Of a stretch of DNA of 64,000 nucleotides, positions 37,750 to 48,404 are shown piece after piece. The notes beneath the pieces are model-generated. The model saw only the letters and a list, made by a program, of their open reading frames with translations, made no database searches and was not told the origin of the DNA. Source of the stretch: Cheiracanthium punctorium (lineage: Eukaryota > Arthropoda > Arachnida > Araneae > Cheiracanthiidae); NCBI GenBank assembly GCA_038373885.1, contig JAWZYV010012242.1, forward strand, positions 149,092 to 213,091, given 5' to 3'. The number at the start of each line of letters is the position of its first letter. Position 1 is the stretch's first letter. The position numbers and the translations under genes were made by a program.

Positions 37750-38266
37750 TTAACCCTTTAGCGCGAGGAGGTCGCGCCGCGGAACCACCTCATTCCAGAG
37801 CTTTCAGTGCCAGTTCCAGAGCTTCAGTGCCACGTTTTGACTGTTGCCAGTCACGAAGAATAGATTTGGTTTCTATAAAAATAGTTGCGGGCGACCTAGC
37901 TCCACAAGAATGCATTACTTTTCAGCACGTCATTTCCCGTCAAAAAACGGTCACGATTCTTTTGAACAGCACTGACATCTGCTGAAAAATGGAAGAATAT
38001 GAGAACAGATGGATAGATGGTCAAATGCGGAAAAAAGGGCAGCCGTTGCCATCGCTCGACTTAACTACCAGCAAGAGGGCGGACGATCGAAACGTTCATC
38101 GCGTGCACAGAAGAGAGACCCCTTTTTTGACGCAGCTGGGGTCTCTCGATCTGTGGCACGCGATGAACGTTTCGATCGTCCGCCCTCTTGCTGGTAGTTA
38201 AGTTGAGCGATGGCAACGGCTGCCCTTTTTTCAGCATTGGGAAAGGGTTGCGCCTCAAAGGGTTAA
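37750..38266 (+). mobile_element. pB-FB foldback MITE, complete copy with divergent 5' end, locus 6
   Basis: TTAA flanks both ends (37750-37753, 38263-38266). The 5' terminus reads CCCTTTAGCGCGAGGAGG and its subterminal region (GCCGCGGAACCACCTC) differs from most copies. The remainder (unique region, both arms, CGCCTCAAAGGG) is standard. The arms share the variant GCAAGAGGG / CCCTCTTGC. The centre is short, without the GCTGTGC palindrome. Confidence 0.92.
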
Positions 38267-38340
38267 CGCGAGGGGTTCGAGCCGCGGAACCACCTCATTT
38301 CAGTGCCAGTTCCAAAAAGAATGCAGTGATCTCCATAGGT
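38263..38340 (+). mobile_element. second pB-FB 5'-end fragment joined tail-to-head
   Basis: Directly after the right TTAA of the previous copy, GCGAGGGGTTCGAGCCGCGG and AACCACCTCATT repeat the divergent 5' end seen at 37757-37800. The two share one TTAA. The fragment stops after about 70 bp. Confidence 0.7.
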
Positions 38341-38552
38341 GCAAACACGGGGGGTGCTATGGGGGGATAAATCCCCCTCCCACCCCTAAAGGTGGAGTGA
38401 AGACCGCAGTGAAAAGCTTTAAAAATTGAAAATTGTCGCTCATGAATTAAAGATTTATTTTTTAGTTGTCTTTCAAATTATTTCCAAAATATTTTTCACA
38501 CACACACAAAAAAAAAAGACGCTGGTTTTTTAATAAATACCAACAGTTAGTG

Positions 38553-39472
38553 CAGGGGTTCTCAAACTTTTTTCGCTGCGCTACCCTTTGTCAGACTAAA
38601 AATATTTCGCGGCACACTTCTCAGGCTAAGAACTTTCGCGACAGGTTACCTTTAAAGCAATATGAAACGAAGGTTAGAATGAAGTAGTTAGGATGCATTT
38701 TTCGTTATTTCTTTTATGTTTATAGCGATAACTATCAAGAAAGTACTCAATTGGGAAAGGGATATAGAATTTTGCTTCCCCCCCATTTCAAGCAGTTCTA
38801 AAAGAGAAGCGACAGGACACTGAGCTCTCTAGAACTCTCTGAAATATTTTTGTTTTCACCACTTGGCCATCGGCTTGCCTAATTTTTTTAAGAGATAACG
38901 GTTCAGAGGGATTTTTTTTTACTATAGACCATAGGTTCCCAACGTGGGCGATAACGCCCCCTTGTGGGCGTTTGGGCCTATCAGGGGGGCGGTAAAAGAC
39001 CCAGAGAAAATTAGGAGGCGTTGATATGGCACGGAGGGGCGTGGGAAGATTAACCAAATAGAGTCTAAAAAAGACTTAAAAATCACTCTGATCATTCATT
39101 TCTATCACGTGTGCAAAAGTTCACATATTTCGATATGAGACTTCGCTGTTGAGAGAAAGAGATACCTCTCTAAAACTTTTATTCCTCTTTTTTAGATGAA
39201 GAAGAAATTCGGTAGAGTTTCAATTCCAACAATATTCTATCTATTAGTCATTTTTTTTAAAATTTAATTCTTGTTTTCATCATGCATTATGTACGCTCTT
39301 ATTTCTCTGGAGTGGGAGGGGGACGGTATTGAAATATTCACTAGAAAAGGGGGCGCCAGTTCAAAAAAGGTTGGGAACCTATGCTATAGTCTTTTCTCGA
39401 TTATCTAGACGGCACCCCTGGTATAAGCTCGCGGCACCCCAGGGTGCCGCGGCACACAGTTTGGTAACCTCT
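38553..39472. mobile_element. hAT MITE, TIR CAGGGGTTCTCAAAC, with nested hAT
   Basis: CAGGGGTTCTCAAACTTTT on the left opposes AGTTTGGTAACCTCT on the right, flanked by an imperfectly placed direct repeat CAGTTAGTG(CA) (38544-38554 and 39473-39483). The interior (GCGGCACACTTCTCAGGC, AAGAAAGTACTC, GGTGCCGCGGCAC) is shared with the intact copy at 48405-48869. It is split by another hAT at 38940-39383. Confidence 0.88.
38940..39383. mobile_element. hAT MITE nested in another hAT, TIR CATAGGTTCCCAAC
   Basis: Left CATAGGTTCCCAACG and right GTTGGGAACCTATG are inverted. The flanking 8-mers CTATAGAC and CTATAGTC differ at one base. Subterminal GGGGGC/GCGCCCCC motifs occur at both ends. A minus-strand open frame here is low-information. 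Confidence 0.88.
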
Positions 39473-39771
39473 CAGTTAGTGCATGAAACACGGTTCAATT
39501 CGATTACAACGTCACTGAAAAGATGAGATAATTGTTTATGATTCCATAAGGAGCTACGTTGATAGTGAGTTTGTGTTCTATGGGGAAATCAAGTGGTTCA
39601 AAATATTTTGACGTTGTTTTAAGCATAATAGAGATCACTGTAGAGGAGTATTTGTAGCCCAGTCCCCCCTGAACTAAAATCCTGGGTGCGGCACTGAGTC
39701 TGATCCTATAAGCCCACTAGCATTTCGAGAACCCCCCCCCCCCTCTTCTACTCGATACCCCAAGACGAGTT

Positions 39772-40423
39772 TAAAAAATCTGAAGTGACTCCACTCGACT
39801 TTCCGAAGACTTACGATTAAGATCATTACCAGGCATTTAAATAAGTTTTAATAGATGAATCATTCAAACATATATACCAAATTGAAACTCAATCGAATGC
39901 ACCATTTAAACCCTTTAAACGCTAGCGCACTTTCAAGACTTTCTCCCCATATGCCATAATGTAAAAAAAATCTTGGTCGTAGCCCTGTAGAAAAACTAGA
40001 AGTCCTACACACATCAAAATCAATACCGTGGTTTATAACAAATATACCGAATTTGAGCTCAATCGAATGCGCCGTTTAAACGCTAGCGCACTTTCAAGAA
40101 TTTCCCCCCATAGGCCATCATGTAAAAGAAATCTTTGTCGTAGCCCTGTAGAAAAACTATAAGTCCTATATACACCCAAATCAATGCCGGTCTTGTGACG
40201 GTGGTTTATAACATATATGTCCAATTTGAGCTCATTCGAATGCTGCGTTTAGGAGCTATCGTGTTCACTCACATACACACATACATACACACACGCATAC
40301 ACATCTCGTAAAACAGCATAAATGAATTCAGAAAACCTCAAAACGTGTCAATACATTAAAATCTCGAAGTCGAATTTTTTCATGATGACAATACTTTCCT
40401 TACATGGTACATGTTCGGAAAGT
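39772..40423 (-). repeat. R1 element, copy 2 (inverted)
   Basis: Reverse orientation to copy 1: it opens at TCTGAAGTGACTCCACTCGA and closes at GGTACATGTTCGGAAAG. Tandem units start near 39891, 40061 and 40232, a period of about 171 bp. A CA-rich microsatellite lies at 40266-40305. A short TTTAAACGCTAGCGCAC motif closes each unit. Confidence 0.8.
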
Positions 40424-40560
40424 AAAAATGCGGTCGTTTACTTTGGGTTCTATACTGACGTCACAGCTTTGGAAGCCCTGGTGTTGACCTCATATGCAGT
40501 ACCTAAGCGCTATGCCTCGTGAAACTTTCGGGAAAAAAATTCGTAAGCACGAAAATCGAC

Positions 40561-41028
40561 TTAACCCTTTAACGCGCAGTGTTCCCGCTCTGGGATCACC
40601 AAACTCTGACGTTTTGTCTGTTGCCAGTCACGAAGAATAGATTGGATTTCTATAAAAATAGTGGCCGGTGACCTAGCTCCACGAGAAACCTTTATTTTTT
40701 AGCACGTCATTTCCCCGTAAAAAAAAAAAAATTGTCACGATTATTTTTAACAGCACTGACATCTGCTGAAAAATGGAAGAACGCGAGAACGGCTGGATAG
40801 ATTGCCCAATACTGAAAAAAGGGCAGCCGTTGCCATCGCTCGACTTAACGACCCGCAAGAGGGCGGACGATCGAAACGTTCATCGCGTGCCACAGATCGA
40901 GAGACCCCTTTTTTGATGACAGCTGGCTGTGCCCCGATCGTCCGCCATCTTGCGGGTCGTTCAGTCGAGCGATGGCAACGGCTGCCCTTTTTTCAGCTTT
41001 GGGGAAGGATTGCGCCTCAAAGGGTTAA
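40561..41028 (+). mobile_element. pB-FB MITE with deletion at its centre, locus 7a
   Basis: It starts TTAACCCTTTAACGCGCAGT and ends AAAGGGTTAA (41025-41028). The left arm reaches the central palindrome (GACAGCTGGCTGTGC), then jumps at about 40935 to GATCGTCCGCC, losing the proximal part of the right arm. The subterminal hairpin is GTGTTCCC with GGGATCAC. Confidence 0.9.
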
Positions 41029-41093
41029 GACCGATGGACTGCACTAAGGTCCTGGGCCTATGTCAGGTCCTGGCACTAAGGTCCTGGGACTGG
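41029..41093. repeat. short direct repeats between pB-FB pieces
   Basis: CACTAAGGTCCTGGG occurs twice, separated by a diverged partial unit (TGTCAGGTCCTG). It fills the junction between two pB-FB segments, as expected of repair-filler DNA. Confidence 0.6.
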
Positions 41094-41245
41094 GCACAGC
41101 CAGCTGTCGTCAAAAAAGGGTCTCTCGATCTGTGGCACGTGATGAACGTTTCGATCTTCCGCCCTCTTGCGGGTCGTTAAGTCGAGCGATGGCAACGGCT
41201 GCCCTTTTTTCAGCATTGGGAAAGGGTTGCGCCTCAAAGGGTTAA
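41094..41245 (+). mobile_element. pB-FB MITE, right half from central palindrome, locus 7b
   Basis: Begins GCACAGCCAGCTGTCGTC in the central palindrome and runs through a full right arm to AAAGGGTTAA (41242-41245). It contains the arm portion that copy 7a lacks, so a rearrangement of one ancestral copy or a tandem pair are both possible. Confidence 0.85.
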
Positions 41246-41437
41246 AAAATGAGCCGAGAAAGGAACCGTTTTTGGAGATATCGGCGAAATTCCGTAGGTT
41301 GAGCTTTTTTTTTTTTCCCTGACAACTGCGCTACTCATATAGCTTCATTCTCGATGTCAGTTCACAGTGCAACTTGTGAAGCGACATTCTAAAATTTTCC
41401 GATTGTACAGCTCCATTAAGTTTTTTTTTTTTTTTTT

Positions 41438-41912
41438 ACTTTCAGAACACGTACCATGTAAGGAAAATATTTTAATTATGAAAAAATTCGAGATTTTGAT
41501 GTATTGACACGTTTTGAGGTCTTCTGAATTCCTTTCTGCTATTTTTACGAGATGTATGCGTGTGTGTGTATGTGTGTTTGTATGTATGTGAGTGAACACG
41601 ATAGTTCCTAAACGGGGCATTCGATTGAGCTCAAATTGGGTATATATGTTATAAACCATCGTCGCAAGACCGTTATTGGTTTTGAAGTGTATAGGACCTT
41701 TTCTACAGGGCTACGACAAAGATTTTTTTTTACATTACAGCCTATGGGGGGGATATTTGAAAGTGCGCTAGCGTTTAAACGGCACATTCGATTGAGCTCA
41801 AATTGAAAAGCTAAGAATTTTTGCTGAAGTATTCATTGATTAAATGTATTTAAATGGTTGGAAATGATCTTAATCGCAAGTGTTCGGAAAGTCGAGTGGA
41901 GTCACTCCAGAT
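41438..41912 (+). repeat. R1 element, copy 3
   Basis: ACTTTCAGAACACGTACC through a TG-rich microsatellite (41565-41590) and two units (about 41616 and 41786, period about 170 bp) to GTTCGGAAAGTCGAGTGGAG. Preceded by a poly-T tract. Same orientation as copy 1. Confidence 0.8.
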
Positions 41913-42074
41913 TTTTTTTTTTTAAGTTCAAAAGTTGCATGATTTTCATGTGGAAGAGCCTTAAACTGATATTGACGGTTCCAACACGTTATGGAATGAG
42001 GCGGGGAAAACGAGAAATCGAATTATACATTTTAACATAACATTTTAATTCTCAAATCGAAACTCAATTTCTGA

Positions 42075-42861
42075 CAAGGTCATAGCCAGAAAAAAAATTT
42101 CGGAGAGGATATGTAACACTAAAATTGAAGTTCGGGAAGGTATAGGTAGCGCTAAAGTTCTTTCAACTTTAATTGATCTTCAGAAACAAAGCAAATAAAA
42201 CGCTACTAATGCATTGACGAAAATTTCGGGAGGGGATCAAACCCCCATGATTAAAGTGACCAGACGTCCTGCTTTTAGCGGGACAGTCCTGATTTTTACC
42301 TATATGTCCTGCTGTCCCCACAGAACCCTTAAATGTCCCGCTTTTCCGTTCCAGTTTCGCCCAAGTCCTGCTTTATAAAAAATAAATAAATGTAAAACAA
42401 ATTGCGAATAAATTCACGTGAAAATGCTATTTTGTGCTATTTACAAAGTTTTTTGTTACTTGTATTTAACACCGTCTTTTTATTTTATTGATGAATAGGA
42501 TTGTTTTATAATATGTATTAATACATACTTATAATCGATGGAAGTTGATTCCATAGTTATTGTTAGAAAGCAAATTATTTTGGAAATTTATTTAAAAATA
42601 AAAAATGAAATTATTTAAAACCTAAGTTTATAGAATAGGCCTATTTTATTTGTATATTCGATGCATTTTTAAACTCATTTTTCTCATAAAAGTAGAAAAT
42701 CAAATAAATTATGTGTAGAAAAAAAAATCTTGGGGGGGGGGGGGGTTCGGGATTAATTTTTACCCCTCCCGATTCTGCGGTTTAGAAGTGTCCTTATTTT
42801 CAGTTCAGAAAAAATGGTCACTTTACCCGTGATCCCCCCTCCCGCCATGGCTACGGCCTTG
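42075..42861. mobile_element. hAT MITE, TIR CAAGG(T/C)C-TAGCCA, with nested hAT
   Basis: Left CAAGGTCATAGCCAG and right ATGGCTACGGCCTTG are inverted. A perfect 8-bp duplication ATTTCTGA flanks it (42067-42074, 42862-42869). Without the nested element it is about 205 bp. Confidence 0.92.
42252..42825. mobile_element. hAT MITE nested in hAT, TIR TAAAGTGACCA
   Basis: TAAAGTGACCA and TGGTCACTTTA form perfect 11-bp ends. The flanking 8-mers CCCATGAT and CCCGTGAT differ at one base. Subterminal GTCCTGCTTTT and TGTCCTGCTGTCC motifs follow. A G14 run lies at 42732-42746. Confidence 0.85.
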
Positions 42862-43093
42862 ATTTCTGACGTATTCCAAAAGTCATTTTTAATCGAAAAT
42901 TTTATAGGCATTCTTATGTATAGTAAAAAATACAAATAACTATAAAAGACAGGTTTCATTTTCCCCACAAGCAAAAATTTTTACACTAGAGAATAGCGTA
43001 TATATATTTTAATAACAAGCAGGCCTTCGAAAGGTAATTTTTTTCGTTCCGGTTCAACTAAAAATAAATACATCGGTTCAGCAAAGATTGTTA

Positions 43094-43473
43094 CGACAGC
43101 TGGCTGTGCGGCACAGCCAGCTGCGTCAAAAAAGGGTCTCTAGATCTGTGGCACGCGATGAACGTTTCGATTGTCCGCCATCTTGCTGGTCGTTAAGTCG
43201 AGCGATGGCAACGGCTGCCCTTTTTTCAGCATTGGGCAATCTATGCAGCTGTTCTCGCATTCTTCCATTTTTCAGCAGACGTCAGTGCTGTTAAAAATAA
43301 TCGTGACAATTTTCTAACGGGAAATGACATGCTAAAAAGTAAAGGATTCTCGTGGAGCTCTGTCACCCGCAACTATTTTTATAGAAATCAAATCTATTCT
43401 TCGTGACTGGCAACAGTCAAAACGTCAGAGTTTGGTGTTCCCAGACCGGGAACACTGCGCGTTAAAGGGTTAA
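43094..43473 (-). mobile_element. pB-FB MITE, half copy broken at central palindrome, locus 8
   Basis: Starts GACAGCTGGCTGTGC/GGCACAGCCAGC at the central palindrome and extends through one arm and the unique region to the hairpin (GTGTTCCCggtctGGGAACAC on its own strand) and AAAGGGTTAA (43470-43473). The other half is missing. Confidence 0.9.
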
Positions 43474-43624
43474 GCTAGAGCTTGCTGAGCTTAATAGGTA
43501 ATCAATCAATGAGGCCTTACTTGGAGCAGGGACAGACCTGTGTTGCCAGATCTGCTTTCGCTACAACTTTTTTTTTCATTTATTATCTTGTAATATATTG
43601 CGTTTGTTCAAATTGAAATGATAA

Positions 43625-44290
43625 GACGTTAAATGTATCGATAAATCTCAAAATGCAATGAACAGTCGCTTAAATCATTGAAAAATTAAAAAATGTAATC
43701 AAAAATCGCTGCAATTATCGGCAAATCCCAAAATGCAATGAAAAGTAGCTTAATTTAACGGAACTCCCAAAATGCAATGAAAAGGCGTTTAATTTAGCGG
43801 AAATCCCAAAGTGGAACGAAAAGTCACTTAATTCAGCGAGAAATTTCAAAATACAATCAGAAATCGCCAAGTTGACAAACCCCAAAATGCGATGAAAAGT
43901 CGCTTAATTCAGCGACAAATTCTGTAGTGCTATGAAAAGTCGCTTCATTCAGTGGCACATTCCATACTGCTGCGAAAAGTCGCTTCATTCAGTGACAAAT
44001 CAAATCCCAAAATACAATGAAAAGTCGCTTCATTCAGCGACAAATTCCAAAGTGCTGTGAAAAGTCGCTTCATTCAGCGAGAAATTTCAAAAAGCAATCA
44101 GAAATCCGTTAAGTTGACAAATCCCAAAATGCGGTGAAAAGTCGCTTCATTCATCGACAAATTCTGTTGTGCTGTGAAAAATCGCTTCATTCAGCGACAC
44201 ATCCCAAAACGCAATGAAAAGTCACTCAATTCAGCAACCCATTCCAAAGTGCCGTGAAAAGTCGCTTCATCCCAACGATGAATTTGCATC
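43625..44290. repeat. ~40-bp minisatellite with 241-bp higher-order period
   Basis: About 16 degenerate units of roughly CCCAAAATGCAATGAAAAGT plus CGCTTCATTCAGCGACAAAT. Some units have a variant (GAAATTTCAAAA..CAATCAGAAATC...AAGTTGACAAA) that occurs near 43840 and again near 44081, giving a six-unit higher-order repeat of 241 bp. Each unit contains the partial palindrome TCGCT...AGCGA. No coding frame is maintained. Confidence 0.85.
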
Positions 44291-45021
44291 AGAATGAAAC
44301 GTCGCTCAATTATCATAAAACGCCCGAAAGCTTGCCGTTACCGATATTCGTTGCGCAAGCAAAAGATTCGGCAGGTACACCTGTTATTATTATTGTTTTT
44401 TTTTTTTTTCTTAGTGGACAGCTTTTCTGTTAGCCAGGCCTACTATGGGCATATCCAATCACGCATTTGCTTGGGAAAGACTTCCCTGAAAAATAATTAA
44501 GGGGGGTAGGAAGACATTAAGCTGGAGCGATTTATTGCGCGCAGAGGTCCGCCGCGAAACGTTATTGTCTAATGCCGAAAGGAAGCAAGGACAAAGGGAG
44601 AGCCGACTACAGAAGATGAAAGACGTGTGTTGTGTGATCTCGGACCGAGAGCTGATTTCTTCCACCAGGTAATCAAAGGGTCCGCTTGAGAAGAAAAAAA
44701 TTCCGTCGGCGCCAAAGAGAACCAAAAAGAAGTCGACAAATGCGAGTGGCTATATCATAGTGACGGAAGGGTGAGATCAGACGGTATTGCGTGGAGTGCT
44801 GGTGTCCAAGACTTCTAAAGGATTGAACTAAACCCTTGCTCCCGCAGAGAAGCTTTTTTGAAGGTAAGTTTATTGAGTTTTTATATACTTACAGTCAGAG
44901 GCGCAGAGAGCCAAGTCGGGTCCCCGGGGATAAAATCTTTCGGGGGTCCCTTTGTTATCCAGAAATCCTTTTGATGTCGTATTAGATCAATCATTTATAC
45001 CTTATTAAAATTATTAATCCT
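44291..45021. other. unassigned region
   Basis: No exon confirmed. AGAAGCTTTTTTGAAG|GTAAG near 44850-44870 has donor-like sequence, but no coding frame supports it. CAGTCAGAGGCGCAGAG near 44894 resembles a hAT end. Confidence 0.35.
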
Positions 45022-45532
45022 TTAACCCTCTCGTCACCGAATTATGAAAAATCAGAGAAAATAAATCTGTCTAGCATTGAATGCATCTGAAATACTATTA
45101 TAAATCATGCAAAAATATATATTTTTTTTTGTAATATCGCTTTTTGTAATATTAATTTCTGCATTTTCTAAGCATTTTGCTACGCTAAAATTTATTTAAA
45201 AGGATGCACCTATTAGGTATAGGTTGTGGAATAAGAAGATAACTATACTTACCTTAAAAAGAAAAGAAACGGTCAAAAAGCAGCGTCCCTATTTTTTTAA
45301 TTTTTCTCCTGAAACAATGAAGCGAAAACTGTAAAAAATGATCTCAATGGACTCGTACTGCAATCTAGGCACGATTTATGCATCGAGTGAAGAGCCTCCT
45401 ATACTTTCTACATGAATGAATGATATGGATATCACTGAAAGAAAAAAAATACTCCATTCCATTGCTTTCTCTCTCAATATTGCTATTTGAAGTAGGAGCC
45501 TCCTATGAGGTTCAGGGTGACGAGAGGGTTAA
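45022..45532. mobile_element. piggyBac-type MITE, second family, copy 1
   Basis: TTAA (45022-45025) plus CCCTCTCGTCACC at the left and GGTGACGAGAGGG plus TTAA (45529-45532) at the right give a 13-bp TIR with a TTAA duplication. The 511-bp interior (GAAAAATCAGAGAAAA, AATGCATCTGAAATACTATT, GTAGGAGCCTCCTATGAGG) is shared with 58535-59050. No coding capacity. Confidence 0.93.
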
Positions 45533-45645
45533 AATTATTAATTATTTAAAGAACCTTTAAATTAATAGTAATCGGAAAATAATTAATAGAATTAAAAGTA
45601 TTAATTTAAAAGAGCATTATCTCTACTTATTATAAAAGAAGGTGT

Positions 45646-45682
45646 CTGTGTGTCTGTGTGTGTGTGTGTGTGTGTGTCTGTC
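45646..45682. repeat. (TG)n microsatellite near Helitron 5' end
   Basis: TGTCTGTGTG units followed by an uninterrupted TG run. Confidence 0.9.
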
Positions 45683-47550
45683 GGCAGCGTTACATACAAA
45701 CGGCTACACCTAGAAACACCAAATTTGGTACTCGGGGAGATCTAAACATGAAGCTGTGCACCTCGAAGCGATTTTTTCAAAATTCGACCTAGAATTTTTT
45801 TTATTTTATGTTTTATGCGATTTTTGGCATTTTTTCTCGCCTAATTCGTAATAACGGCGGAAATTACGCTCGCAGCAAAACGGCATTTGTATCATCGGAT
45901 AGAGGAGGAAATTTTCTTTTAAGAACAGTTTGTTCTGAATACGTAACATGATTTACCGATTTTTAGGAATTTTTTTACTAAGCATCTGCTTCGCGATTGT
46001 TTTTCGTAAAATAATTTTAAAACTGTCGCATCTTGAATTCTATCCGTCATAACTTTTAGATATTTTGACAAATCGTGAAACATTCTTTTCTCCCTCTTTT
46101 AAAATAAAAACGAAAAAATTATGTAAATTAGATGATTTTTTACGAATTTTAATGCAGCCTAATGTTTAGAATTTAATAGCATCGACGCGATCTTACGCCA
46201 TTCATTACATTGCGATCAGGGCACGAGAATTTATGTTCGGTTGTTGCCACAGAAAGGATTAGAAAAAAAGATTTTTTCAACCAATCGAGTTTTTAAATGG
46301 GATATCAGAATTTCAATTCGCAAGTGAGGATCTATGACGTCATATGCTTTAAGATACGTAAAAATTACTCCATAATTTTAACTCATTTATTCCAGCTCTA
46401 TTTTCAACACAGGGAGACGATATTTTGATTAAAATTTACTGTAGAAATAAACTAAGAAATTCACGATTATTATTATTAGAAGTGGTATTTTAATCCGGTA
46501 CTTATTTAAAAATTGAAATGTTTTCACGGAGCTGAAAATGTTCATTTTAAAAGTTACAAAGTTCGTTTCAAAGCGCGATATATTAATTTTTTTCTATTTA
46601 CTATTTTTATTTTTGGCATTTAATTTAGCGCAGACGTTACCTAACATACGCATGCAGGTTGCGAGTATAATTTTATTTTAACGTTGAATTACGTTCCTCC
46701 ATAAAGGTTACATAACGCAAAGTTTTAATGATACCGTTTGAAAACAATTATGCGAAATATCGAAATTAACTCCCTCAACCTACCGGGGTATCCTTTACGG
46801 CAGTCAAACAGTGACGTCATAAATAAAAAAAATGCGTGAAATTTGTAAACTCTGCAACTCTAACGCCCTGTCACAATTAAAGTGGGAATAAGTAGCTCCT
46901 CGAGATTACACAGTTTGATGTTTTTCAGGAGACAGGACTATGGAGGATATAAAAGATATCGCTATATTAGATACATGGATAGTTAAAATGGCACCCCTTG
47001 GATATTTTCTCCCCACAGTAAGATGAAATGGTTTGCGGCGCTAAATACGCCCATCTTATAAAACTATGTATAAATTAAATATATATGGAGAGTTTCCTTA
47101 ATGGCAACCATTATGTGAAATGATTATTATTTATGCTAATGCGTAAATTGCAAAGAATCGCCACAGAATCAAAAGATCCCATTGAGGCCAAATAATCTAA
47201 GCTGTTTCTTTAAAGGGAGCCTTGAAGAGGGAGAAGCGAATATAGATAGTATTAATGTACGTAATAGGTAGTATTATTAGATTTGAAAAGATAATATGAA
47301 TAAATCGCAATGTACCACGTTAATAAATATTTCATGAAATTAAAAGTGTCCTGTTTCAACGGTTTTCTTACAACCAACTAAACGAAAAGTAATTCTAATT
47401 TACGTTAATATATCCCGCAGTAATTTCAACAGAGGAGATTACTTGAACTTTTTTAAAAGTGAAATTCTGTTTTGTCACATGCAGATATGATTTTAGTAGT
47501 AAAATATTCCCTTCTTCCCGTATGAAGAGCGGGTGCGCAGCTATTTTAAA

Positions 47551-47673
47551 AACATCTCTTGAAAATAGCATAAATGAATTCAGAAGACCTCAAAACGTGT
47601 CAATACACCAAAATCTCGAAGTCGAATTTTTTCACGATTACAATACTTTCCTTATATGGTACATGTTCGGAAA
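47551..47673 (-). repeat. R1 terminal fragment
   Basis: AGCATAAATGAATTCAGAAG through CAAAACGTGTCAATACA to TGGTACATGTTCGGAAAG matches one R1 end, without any 172-bp unit. Confidence 0.75.
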
Positions 47674-47762
47674 GAGATAAATGGTGCTCCATTTCATGTA
47701 GTGTCTTAGGTATTTAATGCTACAACTTGAGCCTAAAAAACAGTATGATGTAGAAATAAGAC

Positions 47763-47930
47763 CAGGTACGTAGCCAGGAAATTTTTTCGGGGAGGGGATA
47801 TGAGCCTGGAAATTTTTTCGAGGGGTATATGAACTTATATATGCATAAATAGACGGAATTTCATCACTAATCCAAAAATTTCGGGGGGGGGGGGATATAT
47901 CCCGATATCCCCCCTCTGGCTACGCCCCTG
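47763..47930. mobile_element. hAT MITE, TIR CAGG-ACGTAGCCAG
   Basis: CAGGTACGTAGCCAGG and CTGGCTACGCCCCTG are inverted. A perfect 8-bp duplication AATAAGAC flanks the 168-bp element (47755-47762, 47931-47938). G- and C-runs lie just inside the right end. It inserted into Helitron sequence. Confidence 0.93.
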
Positions 47931-48185
47931 AATAAGACATTTTGAAAGCCAGGAGTTCTCTGCAAACCATTAAGCTTTCCACTTTTTTGATAGTGAATGA
48001 CACTGACATAGTTTTTTGAGTCATTATACTGCAATGATCAGGTTAGTACTCATGACACAAACTTTACATTAAGAGTCAAATAATTTTGCTCTTTTTTTTT
48101 TAATTCCACATCACGAATAATTTCGAATTACACATGTAAGGAAAATTTTCGTTTCCTACCGTGCGAAGAACGGGCACGCAGCTAG

Positions 48186-48404
48186 TAAGGAATAAAGCTT
48201 TCCCACTACAGGGAAAATTTTACTCATTTTATGCAAAGGTATTCCTAACATGAACAGAAAAAAGATTAAAAAAACACCCTCACATACACGTATGTAAAGG
48301 ATGATAAATGCAAGAATAAAAGCACTTTTATCAATTACCAAGCTAATAAACTTCTAAAAGTATTGTTTTTTTAAATTATAAAGTAGAATGTTTACTGTCT
48401 AAAC
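48186..48404. other. short unassigned spacer
   Basis: No recognisable feature. Confidence 0.4.

Larger units (their letters stand above)
45620..48185 (+). mobile_element. Helitron-like element, 5' TCTCTACTT..., 3' hairpin + CTAG
   Basis: The left end TCTCTACTTATTATAAAAGA follows an A and leads into a TG microsatellite, as in many arthropod Helitrons. At the right, CCGTGCGAAGAACGG, GCACGCAG and CTAG are followed by T (48182-48186), the 3' hairpin and CTRR terminus. A second, decayed 3' end (CCCGTATGAAGAGCGGG, GCGCAG, CTAT) lies at 47517-47544, so the region may be two elements or a multiple-end copy. No Rep/helicase frame was seen. An R1 fragment and a hAT are nested between the two 3' ends. 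Confidence 0.7.

Noticed and set aside
43625..44290. CRISPR array
   Set aside because: Units are contiguous and degenerate, with no unique spacers; it is a minisatellite in eukaryotic DNA.
44840..44875. Exon with donor GAAG|GTAAG, echoed at 5350-5362
   Set aside because: The same short donor-like string occurs twice without any coding frame; probably chance.
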